DNA from: Photobacterium profundum SS9
GTDB taxonomy: Bacteria > Pseudomonadota > Gammaproteobacteria > Enterobacterales > Vibrionaceae
Direction of reading: 5' to 3'
NCBI RefSeq assembly: GCF_000196255.1
Contig: NC_006371.1
Span: 819,663 to 883,662 of the forward strand
Length of the DNA stretch: 64,000 nucleotides
The first letter of the stretch is position 1; every line of letters begins with the position of its first letter. The translations under genes were made by a program, and so were the position numbers. The notes under the pieces were generated by a model, which saw only the letters and a program-made list of their open reading frames with translations, searched no databases and was not told the DNA's origin. This document shows positions 46,511-55,413 of this stretch, piece after piece.

Positions 46511-47152
46511 CTATGCTTGTTGGTTTTTGTTACTAGATTGCAGTCGTCTAGAAGAAGACGGTAACCACTTTTTAAACGTTTTCCATCGAAAGCTAAGCAG
46601 TATTATGGCCATTAGAATATAAAGACCTGGCTCAACAATGCCTGATTTTACTGACCAATAATAATGAATAGGCGCTAATAGCAATGCGAGGTATACCCAG
46701 TTATGCAGCTTCTGCCAGCGTCGACCTAACCGACGTTGCATACCTTGGGTGGAAGTGATGGCAAGGGATGCCAAAATGATCCAGCTAATTGCGCCAAGTG
46801 TGAGATAAGGACGAGAAACAATTTCACTGCCTAATAATTGCCAATCTAAACCAAGATCTAAAATTAGGTAGCCACTTAAATGCAGTGCCGCCCAAAAGAA
46901 ACTATACATCCCGACTAAACGACGTACTCTGACTAATGCACCTTGCTTGAAATAACGCGCAAGCGGTGAAAGTAGTAGTGTTATCATTAACGTGTTCAAG
47001 GCTGCTTTACCAGTAAAGTGACTGATACCTTGAATAGGATCTGCACCTAAATTACCCGTTAGCGTTTGACCAACAAGTAGAAGCAAAAAACCAAGTGATA
47101 CGATATGAATAACGACTTTTAGCCAAAAGATGTGTCGTGAGGATAGTTTCAT
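46511..47152 (-). CDS. msrQ: MsrQ, haem b membrane subunit of methionine sulfoxide reductase
   Basis: This 213-residue inner-membrane protein has the ferric-reductase-like helices of YedZ/MsrQ. Conserved His residues that ligate haem are seen in ISHFTGKA, WAALHLSGY and WQKLHNWVYLALLLAPIHYYW. It passes electrons from the quinone pool to periplasmic MsrP, which repairs oxidised methionine in envelope proteins. Its ATG shares one base with the msrP stop (TAATG), so the two are translated together. Confidence 0.93.
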   Translation of the reverse strand: MKLSSRHIFWLKVVIHIVSLGFLLLLVGQTLTGNLGADPIQGISHFTGKAALNTLMITLLLSPLARYFKQGALVRVRRLVGMYSFFWAALHLSGYLILDLGLDWQLLGSEIVSRPYLTLGAISWIILASLAITSTQGMQRRLGRRWQKLHNWVYLALLLAPIHYYWSVKSGIVEPGLYILMAIILLSFRWKTFKKWLPSSSRRLQSSNKNQQA

Positions 47153-48168
47153 TAATATTGTTTCCTTAAGTCCATGTCTTTGTATAAATGCCCGACTTCT
47201 TTTTCATAACCATTAAACATTAATGTTGGCTGTCGACGGCTACTAAATAGGTTTCCTTCACCAATGAATCGTTCACTAGCTTGACTCCAGCGAGGGTGGT
47301 CAACTTGTGGATTCACATTGGCATAGAAGCCATACTCACTCGCAGCTAAACGGTTCCACGTTGTTGGTGGCTCTTTGTCGGTTAATGTAATTCGTACAAT
47401 GGATTTAATACTTTTAAAACCGTACTTCCACGGCACTACTAAGCGAAGTGGTGCGCCATTCTGTGGTGCCAATGTTTTACCGTACAAACCAACTGAAATC
47501 AGCGCTAATGGGTTCATCGCTTCATCTAAACGTAACCCTTCAACATATGGGTAGTCAATGCCACCACCAATACGACGAGAGGCTTGCCCTGGCATTTGCT
47601 CAGGGTCAAACAAGGTTTCGAAGGCGACATATTTAGCACTGCTTTTAGGATCGGCCATCTTGATTAAATCAGCGAGTGAAAAACCAATCCAAGGCACATT
47701 CATTGACCACGCTTCCACACAGCGTAAACGGTAGATACGTTCTTCCAGTGTGAATTTTTTTAAAATATCGTCGTAGCCTAACGTAATTTTTTTGTTAACG
47801 AGTCCATCTGTTTTTACTGTCCATGGGTCTGTTTTGAAGTTCGCTGCTAAACGTGCAGGATCAGACTTCTCGGTGCCAAATTCGTAAAAGTTGTTGTATT
47901 GCAATATCTTATCTTCGGGCGTCAATGATAAATCAGGATGATATTTTGCCGACGGTGTCGCGGTTAATGATTGTCGTAAATCAATAGAAGGTGCTGATTT
48001 ATCATTGGAGAATAAATCAAAAATACCGGCTTGTGCATTAGAGGCCAGTGGCATACCGTCATCAGCTATTCCAAGCTTCTTTAAGATATCACGACGCTGC
48101 TTATAGACTGATTCAGGCGTCGCTTCGTTTTCATTTAGTGTCCAGCGATTCGTTTTTTTGATTAGCAT
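47152..48168 (-). CDS. msrP: MsrP, periplasmic molybdopterin methionine sulfoxide reductase
   Basis: This 338-residue catalytic subunit belongs to the sulfite-oxidase fold family. The molybdenum-ligating Cys is in [10 protein letters not shown], and [20 protein letters not shown] and [10 protein letters not shown] are typical of YedY/MsrP. The twin-arginine signal is unusual. [10 protein letters not shown] is present, but the following segment ([16 protein letters not shown]) has two Asp and little hydrophobicity where a hydrophobic core is expected. I chose the ATG at 48168 because AAGGA precedes it at a correct distance; the ATG at 48174 lies directly on that site. The operon is msrP-msrQ. 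Confidence 0.92.
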   Translation of the reverse strand: MLIKKTNRWTLNENEATPESVYKQRRDILKKLGIADDGMPLASNAQAGIFDLFSNDKSAPSIDLRQSLTATPSAKYHPDLSLTPEDKILQYNNFYEFGTEKSDPARLAANFKTDPWTVKTDGLVNKKITLGYDDILKKFTLEERIYRLRCVEAWSMNVPWIGFSLADLIKMADPKSSAKYVAFETLFDPEQMPGQASRRIGGGIDYPYVEGLRLDEAMNPLALISVGLYGKTLAPQNGAPLRLVVPWKYGFKSIKSIVRITLTDKEPPTTWNRLAASEYGFYANVNPQVDHPRWSQASERFIGEGNLFSSRRQPTLMFNGYEKEVGHLYKDMDLRKQY

Positions 48169-48190
48169 ACTCATCCTTAATATGTCGTCG

Positions 48191-48230
48191 TCATGCTTTT
48201 AAACATTGTTTTATGTTTTTAAACATAGTT
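48191..48230. promoter_or_regulatory. Tandem 20-bp repeats upstream of msrP
   Basis: TCATGCTTTTAAACATTGTT (48191-48210) and TTATGTTTTTAAACATAGTT (48211-48230) match at 17 of 20 positions. Each holds a palindromic core TGYTTTTAAACA. They start 23 bp upstream of the msrP start codon. The 20-bp spacing (two helical turns) suits two molecules of a regulator. No regulator gene is adjacent. Confidence 0.5.
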
Positions 48231-48473
48231 GTTTGTGCAATTGAAAGTATATGAACTGCTGTATAAGACCTGCCGCATAGCTGATAAATTTCAACATTTT
48301 TGATTTTTTGCTATGAATTCAAAAATAAAGTAGGTATTTTGCTTCTCGCACAGGCAGTGCTTTACATTCAAAATATAGATAAGCACGTATTGTTCAAACT
48401 GATAATCATGAAGTTTAAAGGACTAAATGATGATTAAGGTACGGATGAAAACAGTGTAAGGATCAGATCAGGA

Positions 48474-48884
48474 ATGATTAAAAAACTAGTATTGGCGTCT
48501 TCGTTGTTGTTTACGACATTTCATGCATCAGCAACTGCGCCATTGAGTGCCGGACTTTTTCTAGGCAGTCCAACATCAGGCATTGCAGCAAAATACCAAG
48601 ATGATTATAAATTTGCTGTGGGTTTAGATACTTTTAGTGTTTCGACAGATGTTATGTGGAATTTAGGCGAGATTACAGCGCGAACACAGTATTCACCTTT
48701 GTATACGTTTGTAGGGTTACAATGGGTAGATGATAGTGAGAAGAAATGGGGCCCAAGAGCGGGACTTGGGTTGGAAGTACCTTTCCTTTATTTCCATCTT
48801 TACGCTGAAGCGGGTACAACGTGGTATGTAGATGATTCGAGTATGGAGCTTGAAGGTGCTGCTGGCGTTCGTTTTAACCTGTAG
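48474..48884 (+). CDS. Unknown exported beta-rich protein
   Basis: I do not recognise this 136-residue protein. A signal peptide (MIKKLVLASSLLFTTFHASA) is followed by alternating polar/aromatic segments (GLDTFSVSTDVMWNLG, PFLYFHLYAEAGTTWYVDD) and a terminal AAGVRFNL. This pattern fits a small outer-membrane beta barrel ending in a hydrophobic residue. It is a single gene, followed by a small hairpin. Its role cannot be named. Confidence 0.65.
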   Translation: MIKKLVLASSLLFTTFHASATAPLSAGLFLGSPTSGIAAKYQDDYKFAVGLDTFSVSTDVMWNLGEITARTQYSPLYTFVGLQWVDDSEKKWGPRAGLGLEVPFLYFHLYAEAGTTWYVDDSSMELEGAAGVRFNL

Positions 48885-48898
48885 GTTTAGTAGTAAAT

Positions 48899-48920
48899 CG
48901 CGACCATTAGCTTGGTCGTG
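48899..48920 (+). terminator. Small hairpin after the exported beta-rich protein
   Basis: CGCGACCA (48899-48906) pairs with TGGTCGTG (48913-48920) with one G-T pair. A short T-containing tail (TATTTC) follows. Weak terminator candidate. Confidence 0.45.
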
Positions 48921-48947
48921 TATTTCTAGAACAATAATAAGTTAGCG

Positions 48948-49418
48948 ATGATTAATCAGTTCCATATCAATTTAGAGCTTCAGCACATCTACTTAGAGGT
49001 GTATGCAGAGCGCTTTCATTATTTGCGCCGCTTTTTAGAGTCCTATTATTGCTACCAACATAACCTTGTTACTAAGCAAGGAAAAATGGATTGGGAAGGT
49101 ATTTTTCAATATGCACAACGGTCGAAAGCTGCTAGTGATATTTCAAATAGAAAACAACTTGTTCGAGAAATGACGCTACCTTTACCCGTTTTAATCGGTA
49201 TGTTGAAAGTGTTAGTGAGAGATGATAAAGCGTCAATTGAGAATATTCAGCGGTTACTTGATGCGCATTTTAGTTATGTGATTATCACTCGAGAAGAGCA
49301 TCTTGCGCTAAAAAAAGTGGGTTTACTTGAACGTATGCCAACAACGTATTATCAAGAAAAGAGTACTGACTTTCATTTAGCGGCAACGCGTTTTTCTGCT
49401 GTTGATATTACCTTTTAA
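48948..49418 (+). CDS. Unknown cytosolic protein, 156 residues
   Basis: I do not recognise this protein. It is soluble and mostly helical, with no signal peptide. A Tyr/His-rich N-terminal helix (LEVYAERFHYLRRFLESYYC) is followed by basic and hydrophobic helices (PLPVLIGMLKVLVRDDKASI). The ribosome site is weak. It is co-directional with the exported protein upstream and lies between two transcription units. Coding character and length support a real gene. Confidence 0.55.
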   Translation: MINQFHINLELQHIYLEVYAERFHYLRRFLESYYCYQHNLVTKQGKMDWEGIFQYAQRSKAASDISNRKQLVREMTLPLPVLIGMLKVLVRDDKASIENIQRLLDAHFSYVIITREEHLALKKVGLLERMPTTYYQEKSTDFHLAATRFSAVDITF

Positions 49419-49691
49419 ATTAGCGACTCCTTTCATGTAGTAACTTCCTCTCGCTTATAAACCTCATTATGTTATAGCAAATTAGTTATACTTTTAGACA
49501 ACAGTCAAAGGTTTTGGCATCTACATTGTCTACTTTATATGGTGAGCCACATCGCATAATTAATTATTATGAGCGACTTTTGCTCTGTCTGTTTACATCT
49601 CTTAACAAAACGGCAATTTATTGATTGACCTCATTAACCGGACTTATTATTCTAGCGCACACATGTACGCTCAATTAAAAAGGCTAAAAGG

Positions 49692-50831
49692 ATGTCGACC
49701 ACTAAACCACCACTACTTTGGCTGAATGTCTTTATTTTCTCATTCTCACTGGCTGTAGCTGCCATTGGTACGCCACTTTACGCATATTTTATCGGTTTCG
49801 ATTGGACGCAAGTTGCAATGCTTGTTGTTGCATTTAGCTATTGTGGTTTGTCAATCACTGCGGGCTACCATCGTTTATGGTCGCATAAAACGTATGAAGC
49901 AAATGCTGTAATGCGTTTTATCTTTGCAATTGGTGGTGCCTTTGCGCTGCAAAATAGCATCTTGCATTGGTCGTCTGATCACCGAGTTCATCATCGCCAC
50001 GTTGATAATAATGATAAAGATCCGTATTCAGCGAAAATGGGCTTTTTCTATAGCCACATTGGTTGGATGTTACGTGAGTATCAAGCTAGTCGTTATACTG
50101 ATTATTCAAACTGCCGTGACTTACAAAAAGATAAAATTGTAATGTGGCAAGATAAGTATTATGGCATATTAGCTATCGTGACAAATTTCGGTTTCCCATT
50201 AATTTTTGGTGTTGTGCATGGCGATATATGGGGGGCATTATTGCTCGTCGGCGTCGTTCGTTTAGTTCTGAGTCATCATACAACGTTCTTTATTAACTCA
50301 TTGGCTCATGTATGGGGCTCTCAGCCGTATTCTGATAAGAACACAGCGCGTGATAACGGTATTCTAGCGTATTTAACATTTGGTGAGGGTTACCATAATT
50401 ACCATCACATATTTGAAAATGATTATCGTAACGGCATTCGCTGGTGGCAGTTTGATCCGACTAAGTGGTTGATTAAGTCGTGCTCTTATTTTGGTTTCAC
50501 TCGCAAGTTACGTGTTTCTCCTGAAGATCGTATAGAGAAAGCACGAGCGAAAATGCAACTTGTTCGTTTACAGGCTAAGTTAACAGCAACGTCTAATGCC
50601 AATAATTGTGATGTTCAAGCCCGTATTCGATTACTGGAAGAAGAATACGAATTGTTGATGAGCAAAATTTCAGATTACTATGCAGCTAAAAAACGTATGG
50701 TTGAATTAAAGAAGAAGCATTTAACCAAGCATTATGAAAATTTTGAATTTATGCAGCAATACAACGATATGAAACTACATTTACAAGAGCAACGAAAATC
50801 TTGGAAAATGTTAACAGCACAATATGCATAA
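49692..50831 (+). CDS. Membrane fatty-acid (acyl-CoA delta-9) desaturase
   Basis: This 379-residue enzyme introduces a cis double bond into saturated acyl chains. The three His boxes are visible: HRLWSH (60-65), HRVHHRHVD (97-105) and YHNYHH (near 232-237), which bind the di-iron centre. Four membrane helices alternate with them. The C-terminal ~100 residues (after SPEDRIEKARAKM) are charged and predicted coiled coil, an extension beyond the minimal desaturase. It would help cold or pressure adaptation of membranes. It ends at a terminator. Confidence 0.92.
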   Translation: MSTTKPPLLWLNVFIFSFSLAVAAIGTPLYAYFIGFDWTQVAMLVVAFSYCGLSITAGYHRLWSHKTYEANAVMRFIFAIGGAFALQNSILHWSSDHRVHHRHVDNNDKDPYSAKMGFFYSHIGWMLREYQASRYTDYSNCRDLQKDKIVMWQDKYYGILAIVTNFGFPLIFGVVHGDIWGALLLVGVVRLVLSHHTTFFINSLAHVWGSQPYSDKNTARDNGILAYLTFGEGYHNYHHIFENDYRNGIRWWQFDPTKWLIKSCSYFGFTRKLRVSPEDRIEKARAKMQLVRLQAKLTATSNANNCDVQARIRLLEEEYELLMSKISDYYAAKKRMVELKKKHLTKHYENFEFMQQYNDMKLHLQEQRKSWKMLTAQYA

Positions 50832-50860
50832 CTAAATTGTTTTAGTATTGTTAAACGAGT

Positions 50861-50889
50861 AAGGCGGAGCTGTGATGCTCCGCTTTTTT
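50861..50889 (+). terminator. Rho-independent terminator of the desaturase gene
   Basis: GCGGAGC (50864-50870) and GCTCCGC (50877-50883) pair with a 6-base loop, followed by TTTTTT. The A-run before the stem is short. Confidence 0.9.
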
Positions 50890-51102
50890 GATCGCCTTAG
50901 GCGGGATTTAACTCGTATGTTGAATAGATTGTGTTTTACAGCCGATTCGTTATTTTTTCTCATAGAGGTTTAACGCCATCTTGACCATCTTGTTAACTCG
51001 ATAGAATATGATTGGTATTAAATGTAGGAATTGTTTCGGTATAACGGCAGATAAAACAAAAATTTGCCATAATTATGACTAGTTTACGAAAGGAGGTATG
51101 CT

Positions 51103-52008
51103 GTGTTTCGTTCAATACTTTTAGTTCTTACGTGTTTAGCTTCAACAGCTGCGAATGCAATTGAATATCAGCTTCCTAATGATGATAGCAACATTGTCGG
51201 CACAGCAGAGTATTACGAAGTCGCTAAGGGTGATAGCCTTGCTGATATAGCGAATAAATATAATGTAGGTTTTTTAGCATTATTGGCGGCAAATAAAGGC
51301 GTAGACCCTTTTTTACCTACACCTGGTCAATTACTGACTGTACCGACAAAGGTGATTCTACCTAATGTAAAACGCAAAGGGATTATTATTAATCTCGCTG
51401 AACTTAGGTTGTATTATTTCCCTGAAGATGACAAATCGATTGTGTATATCTTCCCGATTGGCATTGGTCGTGTGGGGCGCGCAACCCCGAACATGATAAC
51501 GAAGGTTAGTCAGAAGATAGAAAACCCTACATGGACGCCAACAGCAAACATTCGTAAAGAATACCGTGAAAAAAAAGACATTGAATTGCCAGCGGTTGTA
51601 CCTGCAGGCCCTGAAAACCCGTTAGGTGAATATGCAATGCGTCTTGCTTATAGCCGAGGTGAGTATTTAATTCACGGTACTAATAAGGATTTTGGTATTG
51701 GGATGCGAGTAAGTTCTGGCTGTATACGGATGAACCCATGGGATATTGAGTGGTTATTCCCACAAGTACCAAGAGGTACATCGGTGCAAATTATTAATCA
51801 GCCATTAAAGCAATCAGTTGAACCTGATGGAGCGTTGTATGTTGAAGTACATCAGCCGTTATCTAAATCTGATGAGCAAGTAGGTCAATCAAAACCCGTT
51901 AAAGCGAATAAATCACTGAAAGAAAAAGTGGAAGGTAATGATATTGCTATATCACGTTTAAATGCAGCTCTTAATCTTCAGCAGGGTCTACCTGTCGAAG
52001 TACAGTAG
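51103..52008 (+). CDS. LysM and YkuD L,D-transpeptidase
   Basis: This 301-residue periplasmic enzyme has a signal peptide (1-19), a LysM peptidoglycan-binding domain (about 37-82: YYEVAKGDSLADIANKYNVG) and a YkuD catalytic domain (about 94-235). The active site is HGTNKDFGIG (His191) and SSGCIRM with Cys207. Such enzymes make 3-3 crosslinks or attach lipoprotein Lpp to peptidoglycan. It starts with GTG at 51103 after AGGAGG. It faces lpp, so attaching Lpp is a fitting function. Confidence 0.92.
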   Translation: MFRSILLVLTCLASTAANAIEYQLPNDDSNIVGTAEYYEVAKGDSLADIANKYNVGFLALLAANKGVDPFLPTPGQLLTVPTKVILPNVKRKGIIINLAELRLYYFPEDDKSIVYIFPIGIGRVGRATPNMITKVSQKIENPTWTPTANIRKEYREKKDIELPAVVPAGPENPLGEYAMRLAYSRGEYLIHGTNKDFGIGMRVSSGCIRMNPWDIEWLFPQVPRGTSVQIINQPLKQSVEPDGALYVEVHQPLSKSDEQVGQSKPVKANKSLKEKVEGNDIAISRLNAALNLQQGLPVEVQ

Positions 52009-52205
52009 AAGCTCTTACCATTTACTTATCCAGTACGGTATTAGCTTATATTGTGAATAAGCTTTAACGCTGCTCAGGAGGCTTTATACCGTGGTCTCAG
52101 CGTATTGCATATTATGGCAATGTACTCGTTTTATTTAAGTACTAATAGGATAAGTGAAAAGAAGCAGGTGGGGGATTCGGTGACAGTTGGTTTTTTATAA
52201 ATAAA

Positions 52206-52238
52206 AAGAAGAAGTGATGATATAAGATCATCACTTCG
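52206..52238 (-). terminator. Rho-independent terminator of lpp
   Basis: GAAGTGATGAT (52211-52221) and ATCATCACTTC (52227-52237) form a perfect 11-bp stem with a 5-base loop. On the minus strand TTCTTTTTAT follows. It is downstream of lpp. Confidence 0.9.
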
Positions 52239-52258
52239 ACTTATTTTAATAAAGCATG

Positions 52259-52522
52259 TTACTTAGTGTACGAACCAGCGATATTATCAATACGTTGGTT
52301 TGCACGCATAGCTTCTTGGTAAGCTGCATCTGACGCTGCTCGAGAGTCATTTACTGCGCCTGCCATTTGATCTTGTTGACTCTGAAGAGCACTAACTTGA
52401 TCAGAAAGCATATCTACTTTGTTAGTCAGTTGTTGCATTTGGTCTACTTCATCTGAACTTGAACAACCCATAAGAGCTGCACTCAGAATTACACCAGATA
52501 GGATAGTTAGTGAACGATTCAT
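52259..52522 (-). CDS. lpp: Major outer-membrane lipoprotein Lpp (Braun-type)
   Basis: This 87-residue lipoprotein has a signal with lipobox ALMGC (lipid on Cys20), a mature 68-residue coiled coil with heptads (DEVDQMQQLTNKVDMLSDQV, SALQSQQDQMAG) and a C-terminal Lys87 (SYTK). The terminal Lys can be linked to peptidoglycan, tying the outer membrane to the wall. The length and ending match Lpp. It has strong terminators and faces the L,D-transpeptidase gene. Confidence 0.93.
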   Translation of the reverse strand: MNRSLTILSGVILSAALMGCSSSDEVDQMQQLTNKVDMLSDQVSALQSQQDQMAGAVNDSRAASDAAYQEAMRANQRIDNIAGSYTK

Positions 52523-52932
52523 TTTTATTCCTTCTACATTCTACATAAGTTTGCCACTACAAACCGAGTATTGAAAAAGTTTTAGTCGGCAAGATCATTA
52601 TGGCATAACATCTTAAAATTGCTCATTAAAAGCACGTTATTAATAAAAAAACTCTATCAAACGTGAGAATACCTTACAGAATGATAGTGATATCAATTTT
52701 TTATTTACATAGATAAACGGCTGAATCGCTTGTCGCTTCTGGCTTCAAGCTAATTGAGCTTGTTATAATCCTGTATGTTTTTGTTTTTTTAATGGGCAAT
52801 CTACCTTAAAGAAAGATAATTATTCCACTTGATTGTTAGAAAATTGTCAGACAAATTTGATTTATGCGCATTATTTTTAATTATATTAATGACATGAAAG
52901 CAAAATCACCTTTTTAAGGAGCTATATTGGCA
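52523..52932. other. 410-bp region upstream of lpp
   Basis: This AT-rich stretch must contain the lpp promoter and leader. I see no gene or convincing repeat. A-tracts (AAAAAAACTC near 52648) could be an UP-type element or curvature, which is common for highly expressed lpp genes. Confidence 0.4.
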
Positions 52933-53529
52933 TTATGCTTGTTTCGATTCACCCGCTAAACGGTTAATTGCTTCGGCTAAGATATCAGGGTTAAGTGTAT
53001 GCGGTATTTTTTCAAGCAAAGTGCCATCTGGCTTCAAAAAGTAAAAATACGAACTGTGATCGACAGCGTATTTTAATGCTGAATCTTTTAATTCTGTACG
53101 AACATATAAAACCCCATACTTTTCAGCAAGTGCTTTTGTTTGAGTATCTGTGCCAGTCATTCCAATAATGTTTTTATGGAAGTATTGCGCGTACTCTGCA
53201 CTTTTTGCGGGTGTATCACGCTCTGGGTCTAGCGTAATAAAAATTGGCCACAGGTTAGATAGATGTTGCGGAGATACCTTTTGTAAGGCTGCAGACAGCA
53301 CCGCAAGCGAGGTGGGACACACATCGGGGCAATGTGTATAGCCAAAATAGACAACGCGTATACGGCTATCTTCTGTATCGTATAAATCAATGGCTTTGTC
53401 GCCACTTTCTAAAATATTAATTGGATATGTTTGATCGGCAGTGATAGATGGGTCGCTGCTATCTGTTACGTAACGCGTAATAAGCCCTGCACCCAGTGCT
53501 AACGCTAAAATTATCCATTGATATTTCAT
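52933..53529 (-). CDS. SCO1/SenC/PrrC family copper-binding thioredoxin-like protein
   Basis: This 198-residue membrane-anchored protein has one N-terminal helix (1-20) and a periplasmic thioredoxin-like domain. The copper site is CPDVC (Cys67, Cys71) plus His in AVDHSSYFYF. SCO proteins deliver copper to cytochrome c oxidase or act as disulfide reductases. Its ATG overlaps the stop of the upstream gene by four bases, so both proteins are probably made together. Confidence 0.9.
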   Translation of the reverse strand: MKYQWIILALALGAGLITRYVTDSSDPSITADQTYPINILESGDKAIDLYDTEDSRIRVVYFGYTHCPDVCPTSLAVLSAALQKVSPQHLSNLWPIFITLDPERDTPAKSAEYAQYFHKNIIGMTGTDTQTKALAEKYGVLYVRTELKDSALKYAVDHSSYFYFLKPDGTLLEKIPHTLNPDILAEAINRLAGESKQA

Positions 53530-54020
53530 TGTGTCATCCTTAAAGAAATATTGAGAGGCTGAATACTGTCATTTGAATTAGTAGAGGAAAGGGCTTTAAT
53601 GCTTCCTTGCCATGTCATTGCGTTTGTCGTGCAGAAAGGTAGCATGAGCTCGCCACTGTATTGACCAGAAGCTTGTTTCGTTAAGAGCAATTTATAGACC
53701 CCCATCATCATTTCGTTGCCTTCTAACGACACCAGTAATTGTGTAGTGCCTTGAGGTAAATCAGGCCAGTCGACGGTTATTGTTGCTGCTTCTAAAGGGC
53801 GAACAAAATCAGTACTTAGTTGGATTATGGCAGCTTGTTGTTCACATGCTTGTTGGCTGAGTTGGCATGTTTCTTCTAAAGGAGTACGCGAAGGCAACAC
53901 TGACTGAATACTGGGTGCAGTATATGCGTCGAGTAGTTGTAAAGAACCAAATCCAATGCCAAATGCGACAAGTGTTTTTAGCGTTAACAATAATATTGAG
54001 TTGGGCTGAGGCAGTAACAT
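53526..54020 (-). CDS. Unknown membrane-anchored periplasmic protein coupled to SCO1
   Basis: I do not recognise this 164-residue protein. One N-terminal helix (about 9-27, LLLTLKTLVAFGIGFGSLQL) is followed by a periplasmic domain with cysteines in ETCQLSQQACEQQ and LPFCTT. The domain looks beta-rich (FixH-like in size, but not clearly so). It overlaps the SCO1 start by four bases, so a role in copper or oxidase maturation is inferred from the operon. Confidence 0.6.
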   Translation of the reverse strand: MLLPQPNSILLLTLKTLVAFGIGFGSLQLLDAYTAPSIQSVLPSRTPLEETCQLSQQACEQQAAIIQLSTDFVRPLEAATITVDWPDLPQGTTQLLVSLEGNEMMMGVYKLLLTKQASGQYSGELMLPFCTTNAMTWQGSIKALSSTNSNDSIQPLNISLRMTQ

Positions 54021-54129
54021 TCTTTGACTATTAATTGTAATGTGTTTGTGAATAGTATCACTTGCATTGTGTAATCAAAGTGTTATTAGAAGGAAATGTG
54101 GTAGTTATCGAGAAATGGCAATAGAGGAA

Positions 54130-54160
54130 TCTAGCCCTACAAAGAATAAGCAGGGCTAGA
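54130..54160 (-). terminator. Hairpin downstream of popT
   Basis: TCTAGCCCT (54130-54138) and AGGGCTAGA (54152-54160) form a perfect 9-bp stem about 42 bp after the popT stop. On the minus strand it is followed by TTCCTCTATT, a weak T-rich tail. Confidence 0.5.
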
Positions 54161-54201
54161 TAGAGCCGATATTTAGATGGTTGGTGCCAGTTTATTGCAG
54201 A

Positions 54202-55119
54202 TTACTCAGCTTTATCTGCAAACTTTTCTAATCCCCATACAACACCGAAGCCGACTATCGTGGCAATAATTGCATACACAATTAAAGAGGGTTGACCTGT
54301 CACTTGTTCAAAATTGAATGGTGATAAGTTTTGTTCTAGTAATGGAACTTGTTCACCACTAGAGTTTGTACGCCATGTTAGTACTTCTTTCCATGGCCAA
54401 ATTTTACTGAGTGTGCCAATCATTAACCCCGTTAAGAACGTTAATGCGATATCTCGGTAATGGCGTAAGACCCATGATAAAAGGTGCGAGAACGTAAGTA
54501 GGCCGATTAAACAACCTAGCGCGAATAATGCCAGCGTAACAATATCGAATGATTTTGCTGCGGCTAATACCGGACCATACATGCCCAACAGTAGCAAAAT
54601 AAAGCTGCCAGAAATACCCGGTAAAATCATGGCACAAATTGCAATAGCGCCAGCTATGACGATATTTGGTAATGTAGGTTCCATTGTTAAGGGGTGAAGC
54701 ACTGTAATACCGTAAGCAAAGAAAGCGCCAGCCGCCACGGCAATAAAGCGGGTTATTTCCCATTGTTCGACTTGTTTGAACATATGGATGACAGACACAA
54801 TGATCAAACCAAAGAAAAATGACCAAAGTGGAATAGGGTGCGTATGAAGCATCCAAGTGATCAGGCGTGCAAAAGTAAAAATACTGGTCAAAATGCCGGA
54901 GAATAACAGGACTAAAAAAGTGCCATTGATATGCTCGAATGCGCCCTTAATACCTTGTTGTTTAATAACACGAATTAGGCTGGGGTTGATACGTCGAATA
55001 CTTTCTAGCAATGTATCGTAAATGCCTGTGATAAAGGCAATTGTACCACCCGATACACCAGGTACTACATCGGCGGCACCCATCGCCATGCCTTTTAAAA
55101 AGGTGAAAATTTTACTCAT
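54202..55119 (-). CDS. popT: DUF368 polyprenyl-phosphate translocase PopT
   Basis: This 305-residue membrane protein is a DUF368 family member with about eight helices. The family motif GAADVVPGVSGGTIAFITG lies in the first helix and is partly repeated as AICAMILPGISGSFILLLLG, as expected for an inverted internal repeat. DUF368/PopT proteins return undecaprenyl phosphate from the periplasmic to the cytoplasmic face for reuse. I chose the ATG at 55119 (MSKIFTFLKGMAMGAADV); an in-frame ATG at 55170 is possible. It stands alone next to the GtrA and glycosyltransferase genes, which also need this carrier. Confidence 0.88.
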   Translation of the reverse strand: MSKIFTFLKGMAMGAADVVPGVSGGTIAFITGIYDTLLESIRRINPSLIRVIKQQGIKGAFEHINGTFLVLLFSGILTSIFTFARLITWMLHTHPIPLWSFFFGLIIVSVIHMFKQVEQWEITRFIAVAAGAFFAYGITVLHPLTMEPTLPNIVIAGAIAICAMILPGISGSFILLLLGMYGPVLAAAKSFDIVTLALFALGCLIGLLTFSHLLSWVLRHYRDIALTFLTGLMIGTLSKIWPWKEVLTWRTNSSGEQVPLLEQNLSPFNFEQVTGQPSLIVYAIIATIVGFGVVWGLEKFADKAE

Positions 55120-55413
55120 TGTAATCCGTACTAAAGTGAATGATTTTATGAAATTGCAGGTATTATACAATGCTAGGGTGAAAAAAAAGTGTTTTTTAAT
55201 TATTAGGACTATTTATCTTAGAGCCACTCGTTATTGGACTATTATCTGATGCTGTTTTAGCTAAAAATTTTCCTGATTGTACAGCCATTCTTATTCCTCG
55301 CTATTCACCTTTTTTTTACTGCGGATCATGTAGCCTTTGCCGTTCATCATACTATTCATGCGATGATTAGAATAAGTGATGACATCATAATGATAATAAA
55401 GGGCTGTAGAAAA

